A DNA stretch of 34,211 bases from an uncultured Veillonellaceae bacterium (GTDB taxonomy: Bacteria; Bacillota; Negativicutes; Veillonellales; Megasphaeraceae), in contig UREG01000013.1 in NCBI GenBank assembly GCA_900546795.1, positions 1 through 34,211 on the forward strand, written 5' to 3'. Positions 22,320 to 30,191 of this stretch are shown one piece after another (position 1 is the first letter of the stretch; each line of letters starts with the position of its first letter). The notes beneath the pieces were generated by a model. It saw only the letters and a list, made by a program, of their open reading frames with translations. It searched no databases and was not told where the DNA came from. The translations under genes and the position numbers were made by a program.

Positions 22320-22990
22320 ATGGCTGATTATGACATTGAGGAATATAATACTAAAGAAATTTTTGATGACAGCACAATGGATTTGGAAATGCGGCTGATT
22401 GGACTATATTTGGGCAGCCTGTCTTTACGGGTATCTTCCTTTCGTGCTGCGATGGTTATAACATTTGACGGTGCATTGAATGATGGCGTGCCTTATCTAA
22501 TTCATATGTTTAACCGATTAAAGGCACGGCGTCCCTATGCTTTTGCTGATTTTGATGACGAGCAGTTTTTTCTATTAGCGATTTTAAGAATGATGCAGTT
22601 CTTTTAACAATAAAATCTGGAAATTATAAAAATGAAGAGGAAGGCTGTGTCACATTTCGAGAACGACTGCCTATTAAGGATGTGTTATATCAGTTAGATA
22701 GGTTGTTCCATGATATTCTTCATAACGAAAATTTTCCTTGGCAATATCCTTGTTTTTCCTATATGGATGCTCAGCAATCGGATGAAGCTTATGACTTAGC
22801 GATGAAAGAAATAGAAGAAAAGCAGATTACAGATGAGGCGGAGATGGAAGCTATTGAATGCAGATATTGCAGGGAGATGGTGACAAAATTTGGTAAGGAT
22901 GGTGAAAGGGTATATCGTAAGTTTAAAGAAATGTTGATTACACGAAAAGTGCCTGAAGATTGGAGCTATGATAAAGAAATACCGTTATAG
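22320..22990 (+). pseudogene. Orphan gene broken by a single-base frameshift in a T run
   Basis: Two reading frames make one protein of about 223 residues. The first (22320-22607) runs to DFDDEQFF; in the next frame the text continues SISDFKNDAVLLTIKSG and on through DVLYQLDRLFHDILHN to the stop at 22990. One extra T in the run 22566-22571 (six Ts) would join them. GAGGAAAG lies before the first ATG. The joined protein is acidic, soluble and without motifs I recognise, with a charged helical stretch (EIEEKQITDEAEMEAIE). It is alone between an IS remnant and a terminator. Whether this is decay, sequencing error, phase variation or programmed slippage cannot be told here. Confidence 0.65.
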
Positions 22991-23013
22991 AAAACGATAT
23001 AGACTCGTTTTTT
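22991..23013 (+). terminator. Short terminator after the orphan gene
   Basis: AAAACGA (22991-22997) with TCGTTTT (23005-23011) and a T-rich tail, starting right after the stop. Confidence 0.6.
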
Positions 23014-23056
23014 ATTTTGTGCGGGCCATTCAGCACGGATTTATATTTCATAATAG

Positions 23057-23088
23057 AGCGCTTACCGATAAATCGTAAGCGCTTTTTT
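23057..23088 (+). terminator. Second terminator at the right end of the island
   Basis: AGCGCTTAC and GTAAGCGCT (9 bp) followed by six Ts. No gene lies between it and the previous terminator, so it may be left from a lost gene or act as a back-up. Confidence 0.75.
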
Positions 23089-23157
23089 CTGTACCTATTT
23101 CTCTACTCCGGGCCATATTTCTTTGTACCCGCGATCATCAGATTTGAAAAAAGTGTG

Positions 23158-23193
23158 AAAAAGCCGGAGCGCAGTATTGCGCTCCGGCTTTTT
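23158..23193. terminator. Strong bidirectional terminator after the YczE-like gene
   Basis: AAAAAGCCGGAGCGCA and TGCGCTCCGGCTTTTT form a perfect 16-bp stem on a 4-base loop. It ends the minus-strand gene at 23208 and blocks read-through from the island. Confidence 0.9.
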
Positions 23194-23207
23194 GAGTAAT
23201 ATAGGAA

Positions 23208-23873
23208 TTATAACTGCGGATTTGGATGGAGAACGGAAACAAAACGGTATTTTTTATCGACTCGTTCGCCAATGATGCCGATTACTTTTCCCATTGTGAA
23301 TGCGGCCAAGATCGTTCCCAGTCCCAGCCCTTTTACTTGACCTAAAAATCCAAAGGTAAGCATGGCGGTTGTGGTCAGACAAATCACATCAAAAGAAACT
23401 TTGATTTTAGAATACGATACGCCCGTAATATCCGATAATTCTCTTGGAAAAAGATCGGTTGGAATGATCGGCATGCGGCAGCGGTTGGAAAGCGCGATGC
23501 CAAAGCAGATGACCAGATAGCTGATGATGAAATACAGGATTTGAAGCGGCAGGGTCTGCGGAAGTTCGCGTATCCACGATTCATGGAAGTCGATCATAAG
23601 GCCGAAGAAAAAACCGACGACAAAACTAAAGAGGTATTCGGGAACAAATTTCCGTTTCATGATCATCAGACTGGCGATCAGCAGACCTTGGAAAATATAA
23701 GTCCAGGTGCCTAGCGAAAAAATAGGGAACACTTCGGAAAAGGCGTATGGATCGCTGGATATGGCGGAAATGCCAGACCCGGAATACAGCATAAGGACAA
23801 CGCCAAAACTATTGATAAAAATGACAAGCAGCAACGCTAGCTCTCCCCTCAGAACGGTCGCTGAGTTTTTCAT
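23208..23873 (-). CDS. YczE/YitT-like integral membrane protein (DUF6198 type)
   Basis: A 221-residue membrane protein of unknown function with about five or six hydrophobic segments: ALLLVIFINSFGVVLML near 13, WTYIFQGLLIASLMI near 57, YLFSFVVGFFFGLMI near 79, LYFIISYLVICFGIAL near 112, and two near 165 and 190. The short conserved loops PIIPTDLFPRELSDITG and the GK/GE-rich end (FTMGKVIGIIGERVDK) match what I know of YczE-like proteins. AGGAG lies before the ATG. It has its own promoter and terminator and is transcribed towards the island. Confidence 0.7.
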   Translation of the reverse strand: MKNSATVLRGELALLLVIFINSFGVVLMLYSGSGISAISSDPYAFSEVFPIFSLGTWTYIFQGLLIASLMIMKRKFVPEYLFSFVVGFFFGLMIDFHESWIRELPQTLPLQILYFIISYLVICFGIALSNRCRMPIIPTDLFPRELSDITGVSYSKIKVSFDVICLTTTAMLTFGFLGQVKGLGLGTILAAFTMGKVIGIIGERVDKKYRFVSVLHPNPQL

Positions 23874-23915
23874 GATATCATCTCCTATTGATAGATAGGC
23901 AAAAGCCTAAAAAAC

Positions 23916-23944
23916 ATTATAGCACTCTATAGGGGAGTTGTCTA
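23916..23944 (-). promoter_or_regulatory. Promoter of the YczE-like gene
   Basis: On the minus strand: TAGACA (23939-23944), 17 bp, TATAAT (23916-23921). The leader contains a small hairpin AGGC-AAAA-GCCT (23897-23908). Confidence 0.7.
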
Positions 23945-24056
23945 AAGATTTTCTTAAAAAATATTGGCAATACTGGCTGCGCAATCAAATGCGGGTAAAA
24001 TATATCCGGTTTTAAGAGTGATACATTAATTTGGGCTACTATATCTAGAATTTTTA

Positions 24057-24065
24057 TGGTAGAAT
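24057..24065 (+). promoter_or_regulatory. Probable promoter of yajQ and the cbi operon
   Basis: TGGTAGAAT is an extended -10 with no good -35. No cobalamin riboswitch core is visible between here and the yajQ start, nor between yajQ and cbiD. Confidence 0.4.
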
Positions 24066-24095
24066 AAAAAAGAATCCACATATGGAGGTGCTAAT

Positions 24096-24590
24096 ATGGC
24101 AAAAGATTGTTCATTTGATGTAGTTTCTGAAGTTAATTTGCAGGAAGTGGATAATGCTGTCAATCAGGCAGTAAAAGAGATCACGACCCGGTATGACTTT
24201 AGAGGAAGCAAAGCGTCTCTTTCGTTAGAAGGAGAAACAATAAAAGTCTTAGGCGACGATGAATTTAAATTGAAGAGCGTGATTGATATTTTGCAGGGCA
24301 AGCTGGTAAAACGCGGCGTATCGTTAAAGAACTTGGAGTATGGCAAGATCGAAGATGCGTCCGGCGGCGCGGCGCGGCAGATCATCACGATCAAAAAGGG
24401 CATTTCTAAAGAGAATGCAAAAGAAGTGGTAAAACACATAAAAAATATGAAGCTGAAAGTAAATGCTCAGATCCAGGAGGATCAGGTGCGCGTATCTGGA
24501 AAAGATAAAGATGATTTGCAGGCCGTGATCCAAATGCTCAAGGGCTTAGATTTTCCAGTGGAACTGCAGTTTGTAAATTTCCGGTCCTAG
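24096..24590 (+). CDS. yajQ: YajQ-family nucleotide-binding protein
   Basis: Small cytosolic protein; members of the family bind cyclic di-GMP or other nucleotides and nucleic acids, and the role here is unknown. The 164-residue product begins with the hallmark CSFDVVSEVNLQEVDNAVNQ and has TRYDFRGS, then DFPVELQFVNFR at the end, as in full-length members with two ferredoxin-like halves. GGAGG precedes the ATG. The stop is only 8 bp before cbiD and no terminator intervenes, so it is probably the first gene of the cbi operon. Confidence 0.93.
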   Translation: MAKDCSFDVVSEVNLQEVDNAVNQAVKEITTRYDFRGSKASLSLEGETIKVLGDDEFKLKSVIDILQGKLVKRGVSLKNLEYGKIEDASGGAARQIITIKKGISKENAKEVVKHIKNMKLKVNAQIQEDQVRVSGKDKDDLQAVIQMLKGLDFPVELQFVNFRS

Positions 24591-24598
24591 GAGGGCGT

Positions 24599-25714
24599 AT
24601 GGAAAAAAAGAATATGCGCAGCGGATATACAACAGGGAGCTGCGCCGCGGCTGGTATGAAAGCCGCGTTATTGTATCTGCTGAAAAGAGAAGCGGTATCG
24701 TCTGTTACGGTGCTTTCGCCTCAGGATCAGGAAATCCGGGTGCCTGTGGAATCGGTGGACATCAAAGATGACTGCCGGGCCAGCGCGGTAGTCATTAAAG
24801 ACGGCGGAGATGATCCTGATATTACGCATGGAGTGCCGATCACGACAGATGTAGAACTGACAGATAAGCCGGGGCTGGTCTTTAAGGCCGGAGCCGGCGT
24901 GGGTATGGTAACAAAACCGGGACTGTCCATTCCTGTTGGTGAGCCGGCTGTAAATCCCGGCCCTCGGGAGATGATGCGGCGGGTATATTGTGAATTGGTT
25001 TCGCCCCATCAGGGCGTTATCGTCACGATACATGTGAAAAACGGAGCACAGCTTGCTTCAAAAACACTCAACCCGGTATTAGGTGTGGAAGGCGGTATTT
25101 CCATTATTGGTACGTCAGGTATCGTAAAACCAATGAGTGAAGAGGGATTCAAGGATTCCCTGGTTCCGCAGCTTTCGGTTATCCGGGCGGCCGGAGAAGA
25201 TACGGTGGTGCTTACGCCGGGGCGGATTGGCATGGATGCAGCGAATCACCTGCATATCCGGAAGGAGCTTTTGGCAGAAACGAGTAATTTTATCGGGTTC
25301 ATGCTGGAAAAAAGTGTGGAAAACGGATTGAAAAATATCGTCCTGCTCGGACATTTAGGCAAATTGGTGAAAGTGGCGTCTGGAAGCTTCCATACGCATA
25401 ACCGCATGAGCGACGGCAGAATGGAAACGTTGGCCGCTTATGCCGGTATGAATGGAGCGTCGCCGGAAGTAATGAAAGAAATATACCGTTGTCTGACGAC
25501 GGAAGCCGCGATGGAGATCATCGCGCGCGAAGGATTGCAGCATATATATGGGCAGATAGCCGAACGGGCAGCGCAGCGGGCAGCCAGATATATTTATCAT
25601 GAGGCAAAGGTCGGCGTGATTTTAATCACGCTGGAAGGCGATGTGCTGGCGGCAGATAAAAATGCACAAGAGATAGGAGGCGCGTATTCATGGGATCTAC
25701 CCTCTATGTCGTAG
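24599..25714 (+). CDS. cbiD: Cobalt-precorrin-5B C1-methyltransferase CbiD
   Basis: Methylates C1 of the contracted corrin ring with SAM; it belongs to its own fold, unlike the other methylases here. The 371-residue protein starts with RSGYTTGSCAAAGMKAAL, the typical CbiD N-terminus, followed by KDGGDDPDITHG and GVGMVTKPGL, both conserved. HLGKLVKVASGSFHTHN near residue 250 is also family-specific. AGGAGGG precedes the ATG. It overlaps cbiE by 25 bp. Confidence 0.95.
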   Translation: MEKKNMRSGYTTGSCAAAGMKAALLYLLKREAVSSVTVLSPQDQEIRVPVESVDIKDDCRASAVVIKDGGDDPDITHGVPITTDVELTDKPGLVFKAGAGVGMVTKPGLSIPVGEPAVNPGPREMMRRVYCELVSPHQGVIVTIHVKNGAQLASKTLNPVLGVEGGISIIGTSGIVKPMSEEGFKDSLVPQLSVIRAAGEDTVVLTPGRIGMDAANHLHIRKELLAETSNFIGFMLEKSVENGLKNIVLLGHLGKLVKVASGSFHTHNRMSDGRMETLAAYAGMNGASPEVMKEIYRCLTTEAAMEIIAREGLQHIYGQIAERAAQRAARYIYHEAKVGVILITLEGDVLAADKNAQEIGGAYSWDLPSMS

Positions 25715-26319
25715 GAATCGGGCCCGGTTCAGAAGCCTATATTCTTCCTGCTGCGCTGCGATGTATTCAACGTGCTGAGATTTTAGTAGGAAGCCAGCGG
25801 GCGCTGGACGATTACAGCAAAGAAGGACAGATTACGTTCCCGGTAACGGGGAAGCTGTCTCTTCTTCATGCGTTTTTGGAAGAGAAGTTAAAAACGTCGG
25901 ACGTGGTTGTCATGGTGAGCGGGGATACGGGGTATTACAGTTTGCTTCCGTATTTAAAGCGATCTTTTTCTGATACGGCAGCGATTCAGGTTATTCCTGG
26001 GATCAGTTCGGTGCAGCTGGCGTTTGCTCGGATGGGCGAGGTTTGGCAGGACGCGGATTTGCTCAGTTTTCATGGGCGGATTGTACCGGAAGAAAAATTA
26101 GCGTACAGCGCAGGGAAAAAAGCGGCGTTTTTAACAGATAAGGACTATAACCCGGCAAAAATAGCTGAAGTATTGCTGGCGCATGGGTGGCCAAGCGCTG
26201 CCAAGATGACTGTTTTTGAACGGCTGGGGTATGAAGATGAACGAAAAGCAGAAGGAACCTTAACACAAATGCAGAATTTGGACGGGTTCGCTCATGCGGT
26301 AGTGGTGGTGATAGGCTGA
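25690..26319 (+). CDS. cbiE: Cobalt-precorrin-7 C5-methyltransferase CbiE
   Basis: SAM-dependent methylation at C5, acting with CbiT. The 209-residue tetrapyrrole methylase opens with YVVGIGPGSEAYILPAA and has MVSGDTGYYSLLPYL and VIPGISSVQLAFARMG, the usual substrate and SAM contacts. GATAGGAGG lies ahead of the ATG inside the cbiD end. CbiE and CbiT are separate genes here; in many organisms they are fused as CobL. Its stop overlaps the cbiT start by one base. Confidence 0.94.
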   Translation: MGSTLYVVGIGPGSEAYILPAALRCIQRAEILVGSQRALDDYSKEGQITFPVTGKLSLLHAFLEEKLKTSDVVVMVSGDTGYYSLLPYLKRSFSDTAAIQVIPGISSVQLAFARMGEVWQDADLLSFHGRIVPEEKLAYSAGKKAAFLTDKDYNPAKIAEVLLAHGWPSAAKMTVFERLGYEDERKAEGTLTQMQNLDGFAHAVVVVIG

Positions 26320-26900
26320 TGCATTTCTATGGTATTTATGATGAAGAATTTATTCGCGGCAAGGTGCCGATGACAAAGCGGGAAGTCCGCATGATGGTGA
26401 TGGCGCAGGCACAGATTCAGTCGGGCGACGTCGTTGTAGATATCGGCGCGGGGACGGGCTCTTTATCGATTGAGGCTGCGTTTGAAGCGCAAACGGTGTA
26501 TGCCGTGGAACGAAATGAGGAAGCGGTCGAATTGATCGCGAAAAACCGGGAAAAATTTGGTCTTTCTAATATACACATTATAAAAGCAAAAGCTCCCGAG
26601 GGGCTGGATGTGATTGAAAAGGCCAATGTGATCCTTATTGGAGGCAGCGGCGGTAAGCTGCCTGAAATTTTAGATGAAGCAGAACGGATGCTTCCGGCCT
26701 GGGGAAGAATCGTTATTACGGCTGTAACGGTAGAAACGATGAACCAGGCGCTGCAGGAACTTCGGAAGCGGCCCTTTGTATATGAAGGATTTCAAATGCA
26801 GGTAAACCGCATGAGAAAAGCCGGCCCGTATCATTTATATGATCCGTTGAGCCCTATCGGAATTATTACGGCAGTAAAGCAAAAACAGGAGGGAAAATAA
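26319..26900 (+). CDS. cbiT: Cobalt-precorrin-6B C15-methyltransferase CbiT
   Basis: Methylates C15 and decarboxylates the C12 acetate side chain. The 193-residue class I methyltransferase shows IYDEEFIRGKVPMTKREVR at the N-terminus, conserved in CbiT, and the SAM motif VVDIGAGTGSLSIEAA near residue 40. ILIGGSGGKLPEIL follows near 107. No fusion to CbiE. Its stop overlaps the cbiF start by one base, so the genes are translationally coupled. Confidence 0.94.
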   Translation: MHFYGIYDEEFIRGKVPMTKREVRMMVMAQAQIQSGDVVVDIGAGTGSLSIEAAFEAQTVYAVERNEEAVELIAKNREKFGLSNIHIIKAKAPEGLDVIEKANVILIGGSGGKLPEILDEAERMLPAWGRIVITAVTVETMNQALQELRKRPFVYEGFQMQVNRMRKAGPYHLYDPLSPIGIITAVKQKQEGK

Positions 26901-27661
26901 TGGCACAAGTATATATTGTTGGGGCAGGACCGGGGGATCCGGAGCTGATTACTGTGAAAGGACAGCGTCTTTTGAGCGAGGCCGACGTAGTCATTTACGC
27001 AGGATCTTTGGTTAATCCGGCAGTGCTGCAGGTATGCAAAAAAGAAGCGGATATTTACAACAGTGCGTCTATGAGTTTGGACGATGTGCTGGAAGTAATG
27101 GAAAAAAGTACGGCGGAAGGAAAGAAAGTAGTGCGGCTCCATACGGGAGATCCGGCAATTTACGGGGCTATTCAGGAACAGATGGACGCGCTGAAAGAAA
27201 AAGGGATCACGTTCGAAGTGATTCCGGGAGTAAGTTCTTTCCTGGCAACAGCAGCTGCCCTGCAGCAGGAATATACGCTTCCCAACGTATCGCAGACGGT
27301 TATTATTACCCGTTTGGAAGGCCGTACGCCGATGTCGCCGAAAGAAAAGCTGGCTATGCTGGCCGCTCATCAGGCTACGATGTGCATTTTCCTCAGCGTA
27401 CAGATGTTTGATAAAGTAGTAGCAGAGCTTCTCGAAGGCGGATATGCGCCGGATACGCCGGTTGCTATTGTAGTAAAAGCTTCCTGGCCGGATCAGAGAA
27501 TCCTGCGGGGAACGCTGGAAACGATCGCGGATATGGTGAAAGCGGAAGGTGTGATCCGTCAGGCGATGATCGTAGTAGGCAATGTGATGCGCGGAGAATA
27601 TGAATTATCCAAACTGTATGACAAACACTTTACGCATATGTTCCGGGAAGGCGTAGACTAA
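26900..27661 (+). CDS. cbiF: Cobalt-precorrin-4 C11-methyltransferase CbiF
   Basis: Methylates C11. The 253-residue tetrapyrrole methylase has YIVGAGPGDPELITVKGQ, IYAGSLVNPAVL, HTGDPAIYGAIQEQ and the TLPNVSQTVIITRLEGRTP stretch that marks C11 enzymes. GGAGGG stands before the ATG. It overlaps the cbiG start by one base. Confidence 0.95.
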   Translation: MAQVYIVGAGPGDPELITVKGQRLLSEADVVIYAGSLVNPAVLQVCKKEADIYNSASMSLDDVLEVMEKSTAEGKKVVRLHTGDPAIYGAIQEQMDALKEKGITFEVIPGVSSFLATAAALQQEYTLPNVSQTVIITRLEGRTPMSPKEKLAMLAAHQATMCIFLSVQMFDKVVAELLEGGYAPDTPVAIVVKASWPDQRILRGTLETIADMVKAEGVIRQAMIVVGNVMRGEYELSKLYDKHFTHMFREGVD

Positions 27662-28746
27662 TGGACGCCGTTATTGCGGTTACTGTACAGGGAGCTGAAT
27701 TGGCGCAGCGAATTAAACGCTGTATCCCGGAGATCGATGTGTATGAAAAGCGGGGCAGAGAAAGTAAGGAGCCTTGTTTTCTCTATGACAGTATCATAGA
27801 GCTGATGAAAGATCTGTTTTATCGGTATGACCGAATCGCCTGCATTATGGCGACAGGAATTGTCGTGCGCGCGATTGCGCCGCATATTGTACATAAAACA
27901 AAAGACCCGGCTGTGGTGGTTATGGATGAAAAGGGACAGCATGTTATCAGTCTGCTCAGCGGCCATTTGGGCGGTGCGAACGGTTGGGCGAAAGAGATCG
28001 CTTCGCATATTGATGCAGATCCGGTGATTACGACGGCTACCGATGTAAACGAACGGCCGGCAGCCGATATGCTGGCAAAAGCGTTAGGTCTCTATATCGA
28101 GTCATTGGAAGCGCTGCGCAGGCTCAACAGCGATATTGTTGCAGGAACGACCGTGCATTGGCTGATAGATACGGAGCTGCTGCAGAAAGACATCTATCGG
28201 GAAGAAGCGGAAAAAATGGGAATCTTGCTGAAAGATTGGCAGGTAAATGCGGCGCTTCCCCGGCCCTGTGTCGTGATAACGGATAAAGTAATCGACGCAG
28301 ATGCATCGGTCTTAGCCCTGCGGCCGCCGACAATGGTGATAGGGATCGGCTGCCGTAAAGGAACGGAACTGATGCGGATAGAAGAGGCGGTGCAAAGCTC
28401 GGTAGCTGCGATCGGCAGATCGTTTTACAGCATAGCGGCGCTGGCCAGCGTGGATGTGAAAAAAGAGGAAGGCGGCCTATTGGCATTTGCAGAAAAATAT
28501 CATAAAGAAATTATATTTTATACAGTAGAAGAGTTGGCTGCGGTGACGGCAGCGCTGGGGCTGGAAGAGTCGTCGTTTGTAAAAAAGACGATAGGAACCG
28601 GCAACGTCTGTGAAGCAGCGGCAATACAGAAAGGCAGGACAACGACATTATGGCAGAAGAAACAAAAACATGCACAGGTAACTACGGCAATAAGCCAGGC
28701 AAAATTGCAGTTATCGGAATTGGGCCTGGGCATGAAGAAGAATTAA
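27661..28746 (+). CDS. cbiG: Cobalt-precorrin-5A hydrolase CbiG
   Basis: Opens the lactone of cobalt-precorrin-5A and releases acetaldehyde during ring contraction. The 361-residue protein has the N-terminal domain with MATGIVVRAIAPHIVHKTKD and SLLSGHLGGANGWAKEIA, a middle region, and the C-terminal domain starting VIGIGCRKGTE near residue 223. Length is normal for unfused CbiG. Its last 97 bp overlap the start of cbiH in another frame, an unusually long overlap in an operon whose other junctions are 1-25 bp. Confidence 0.93.
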   Translation: MDAVIAVTVQGAELAQRIKRCIPEIDVYEKRGRESKEPCFLYDSIIELMKDLFYRYDRIACIMATGIVVRAIAPHIVHKTKDPAVVVMDEKGQHVISLLSGHLGGANGWAKEIASHIDADPVITTATDVNERPAADMLAKALGLYIESLEALRRLNSDIVAGTTVHWLIDTELLQKDIYREEAEKMGILLKDWQVNAALPRPCVVITDKVIDADASVLALRPPTMVIGIGCRKGTELMRIEEAVQSSVAAIGRSFYSIAALASVDVKKEEGGLLAFAEKYHKEIIFYTVEELAAVTAALGLEESSFVKKTIGTGNVCEAAAIQKGRTTTLWQKKQKHAQVTTAISQAKLQLSELGLGMKKN

Positions 28747-29432
28747 CTCCGCGGGCAAAAGCCTGGATTGAATCTGCGGACTGCATTGTAGGTTATCATA
28801 CCTATTTAAAATTGATTCCCCAGCTGATCGAAGGAAAAGATCAAGTTGGTACAGGAATGATGCAGGAAGTAGATCGGTGTAAAAAAGCGGTGGAACTGGC
28901 TTCCGAAGGGCGCAGAGTAGCCGTTGTCAGCAGCGGGGATCCCGGCGTATACGGCATGGCCGGACTCGTGCTGGAGATTATTGAAAAACTGCCGCAGGAA
29001 AAGAAGCCGGAAGCAGAAATCATCGCCGGATTAAGTGCGGTGAATGCAGCTGCTGCGATTTTAGGCGCGCCGTTAATGCATGATTTCGCTGTTATCAGTC
29101 TGAGCGATCTGCTGACGCCATGGGATCTGATCAAAAAACGTCTGGCCTGCGCGGCAGACGGTGATTTTGTGATAGCGCTGTATAATCCGCGAAGCAATCG
29201 GCGGGTAGCGCATCTGGAAGAAGCGCGGGAGATCGTAATGGCTGTGCGGGGAAAAGATACTCCGGTAGGTATTGTCCGCAAAGCCGGGCGGGAAGGACAG
29301 TCCATGACGATATCTACGTTGGAAAATCTGATCCACGAAGAGGTGGATATGCAGACACTGGTTATCATCGGCAACAGTAAAACCTATGTAGCAGACGGGC
29401 GAATGATCACGCCGCGGGGCTATATGTTATGA
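28650..29432 (+). CDS. cbiH: Cobalt-factor III C17-methyltransferase CbiH
   Basis: Methylates C17 and triggers contraction of the macrocycle. The 260-residue tetrapyrrole methylase has KIAVIGIGPGHEEELTPRAK from about residue 18, VVSSGDPGVYGMAGLVLE, and HDFAVISLSDLLTPW, typical of CbiH/CobJ. It lacks the C-terminal iron-sulphur extension of CbiH60 proteins. No ATG or good alternative start lies between 28650 and the IGIGPG motif, so the overlap with cbiG seems real; AGGCAGG upstream of this ATG is a modest ribosome site. It overlaps cbiJ by 4 bp. Confidence 0.92.
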   Translation: MAEETKTCTGNYGNKPGKIAVIGIGPGHEEELTPRAKAWIESADCIVGYHTYLKLIPQLIEGKDQVGTGMMQEVDRCKKAVELASEGRRVAVVSSGDPGVYGMAGLVLEIIEKLPQEKKPEAEIIAGLSAVNAAAAILGAPLMHDFAVISLSDLLTPWDLIKKRLACAADGDFVIALYNPRSNRRVAHLEEAREIVMAVRGKDTPVGIVRKAGREGQSMTISTLENLIHEEVDMQTLVIIGNSKTYVADGRMITPRGYML

Positions 29433-30190
29433 TTTGGGTTATTGCTGGTACGCAGGACGGACGGGAAATTGCTCTTCGGCTTCATGAAGAGCGAAAAGAA
29501 CCGATACTGGTCACAGTCGTCAGCGATTACGGGCAGCAGCTGGCGTCCCATGCAGGCTTAGAAGTGCGGGTGGGGCGATTCAACCAATCGCAGATGGAAG
29601 CGCTGATTCGGGAAAAAGAGATCACCCTTTTAGTGGATGCGAGCCATCCTTATGCTGCAGTGGTATCTGAAACGGCAAGAGCTGCGGCGGCAAATACGGA
29701 TATTTCGTATATCCGGTATGAACGGCCGGAAGTGGCGCTGCCGGAATATGATAACTTGTACCATACAGCGAATGAACAGGATGCGGCGGAATTAGCCGGG
29801 CGGTTGGGCGAGCGGATTTTTCTCACCACGGGAAGCAAAACACTGGCGGTATTTGCAAAAGCGCCGGCATTGCAGGGTAAGCAGGTGTGGACGCGGGTCC
29901 TTCCCAGCACAGAAGTCATGCAGAGCTGTTTGGAATTAGGATATTCGCCTAAATATATTATCGCGATGCAGGGGCCGTTTACCTATGACTTGAATAAAGC
30001 CATGTATGAAGCGACGAAAGCCGAGGTAGTGGTGATGAAAAACAGCGGACTGATCGGCGGAAGCGATACGAAACTGGCTGCGGCAATAGACTGCGGGCTT
30101 ACCGTTGTAGTCATAGACCGGCCGGTAAGCCGCGGAAGCTGGAAGCAGGCGGCCAATTATGAAGAAATAATACAGTTGATAGGAGGGTAA
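29429..30190 (+). CDS. cbiJ: Cobalt-precorrin-6A reductase CbiJ
   Basis: Reduces the C18-C19 double bond of the corrin ring with NADH or NADPH. The 253-residue protein starts with the nucleotide-binding VIAGTQDGREIALRL, then VDASHPYAAVVSETAR and SYIRYERP, and later LTTGSKTL and MKNSGLIGGSDTKLAAA, all conserved in CbiJ/CobK. The start lies within the end of cbiH (ATGA). CbiJ is chosen over CobK because the pathway is anaerobic. It is followed 1 bp later by cbiC with AGGAGGG. Confidence 0.93.
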   Translation: MIWVIAGTQDGREIALRLHEERKEPILVTVVSDYGQQLASHAGLEVRVGRFNQSQMEALIREKEITLLVDASHPYAAVVSETARAAAANTDISYIRYERPEVALPEYDNLYHTANEQDAAELAGRLGERIFLTTGSKTLAVFAKAPALQGKQVWTRVLPSTEVMQSCLELGYSPKYIIAMQGPFTYDLNKAMYEATKAEVVVMKNSGLIGGSDTKLAAAIDCGLTVVVIDRPVSRGSWKQAANYEEIIQLIGG

Positions 30191-30191
30191 T

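Noticed and set aside
22320..22990. Programmed ribosomal frameshift
   Set aside because: The T6 run alone is not a standard slippery heptamer and I see no stimulatory hairpin or internal Shine-Dalgarno; kept as a possibility only in the finding.
23017..23199. Short plus-strand frame MCGPFSTD... in the gap right of the island
   Set aside because: It runs through two terminator hairpins and lacks a ribosome site.
15300..23200. Prophage or integrative conjugative element
   Set aside because: No phage structural, conjugation, relaxase or large integrase genes, and no tRNA or flanking direct repeats were found; only a small recombinase and an IS remnant.
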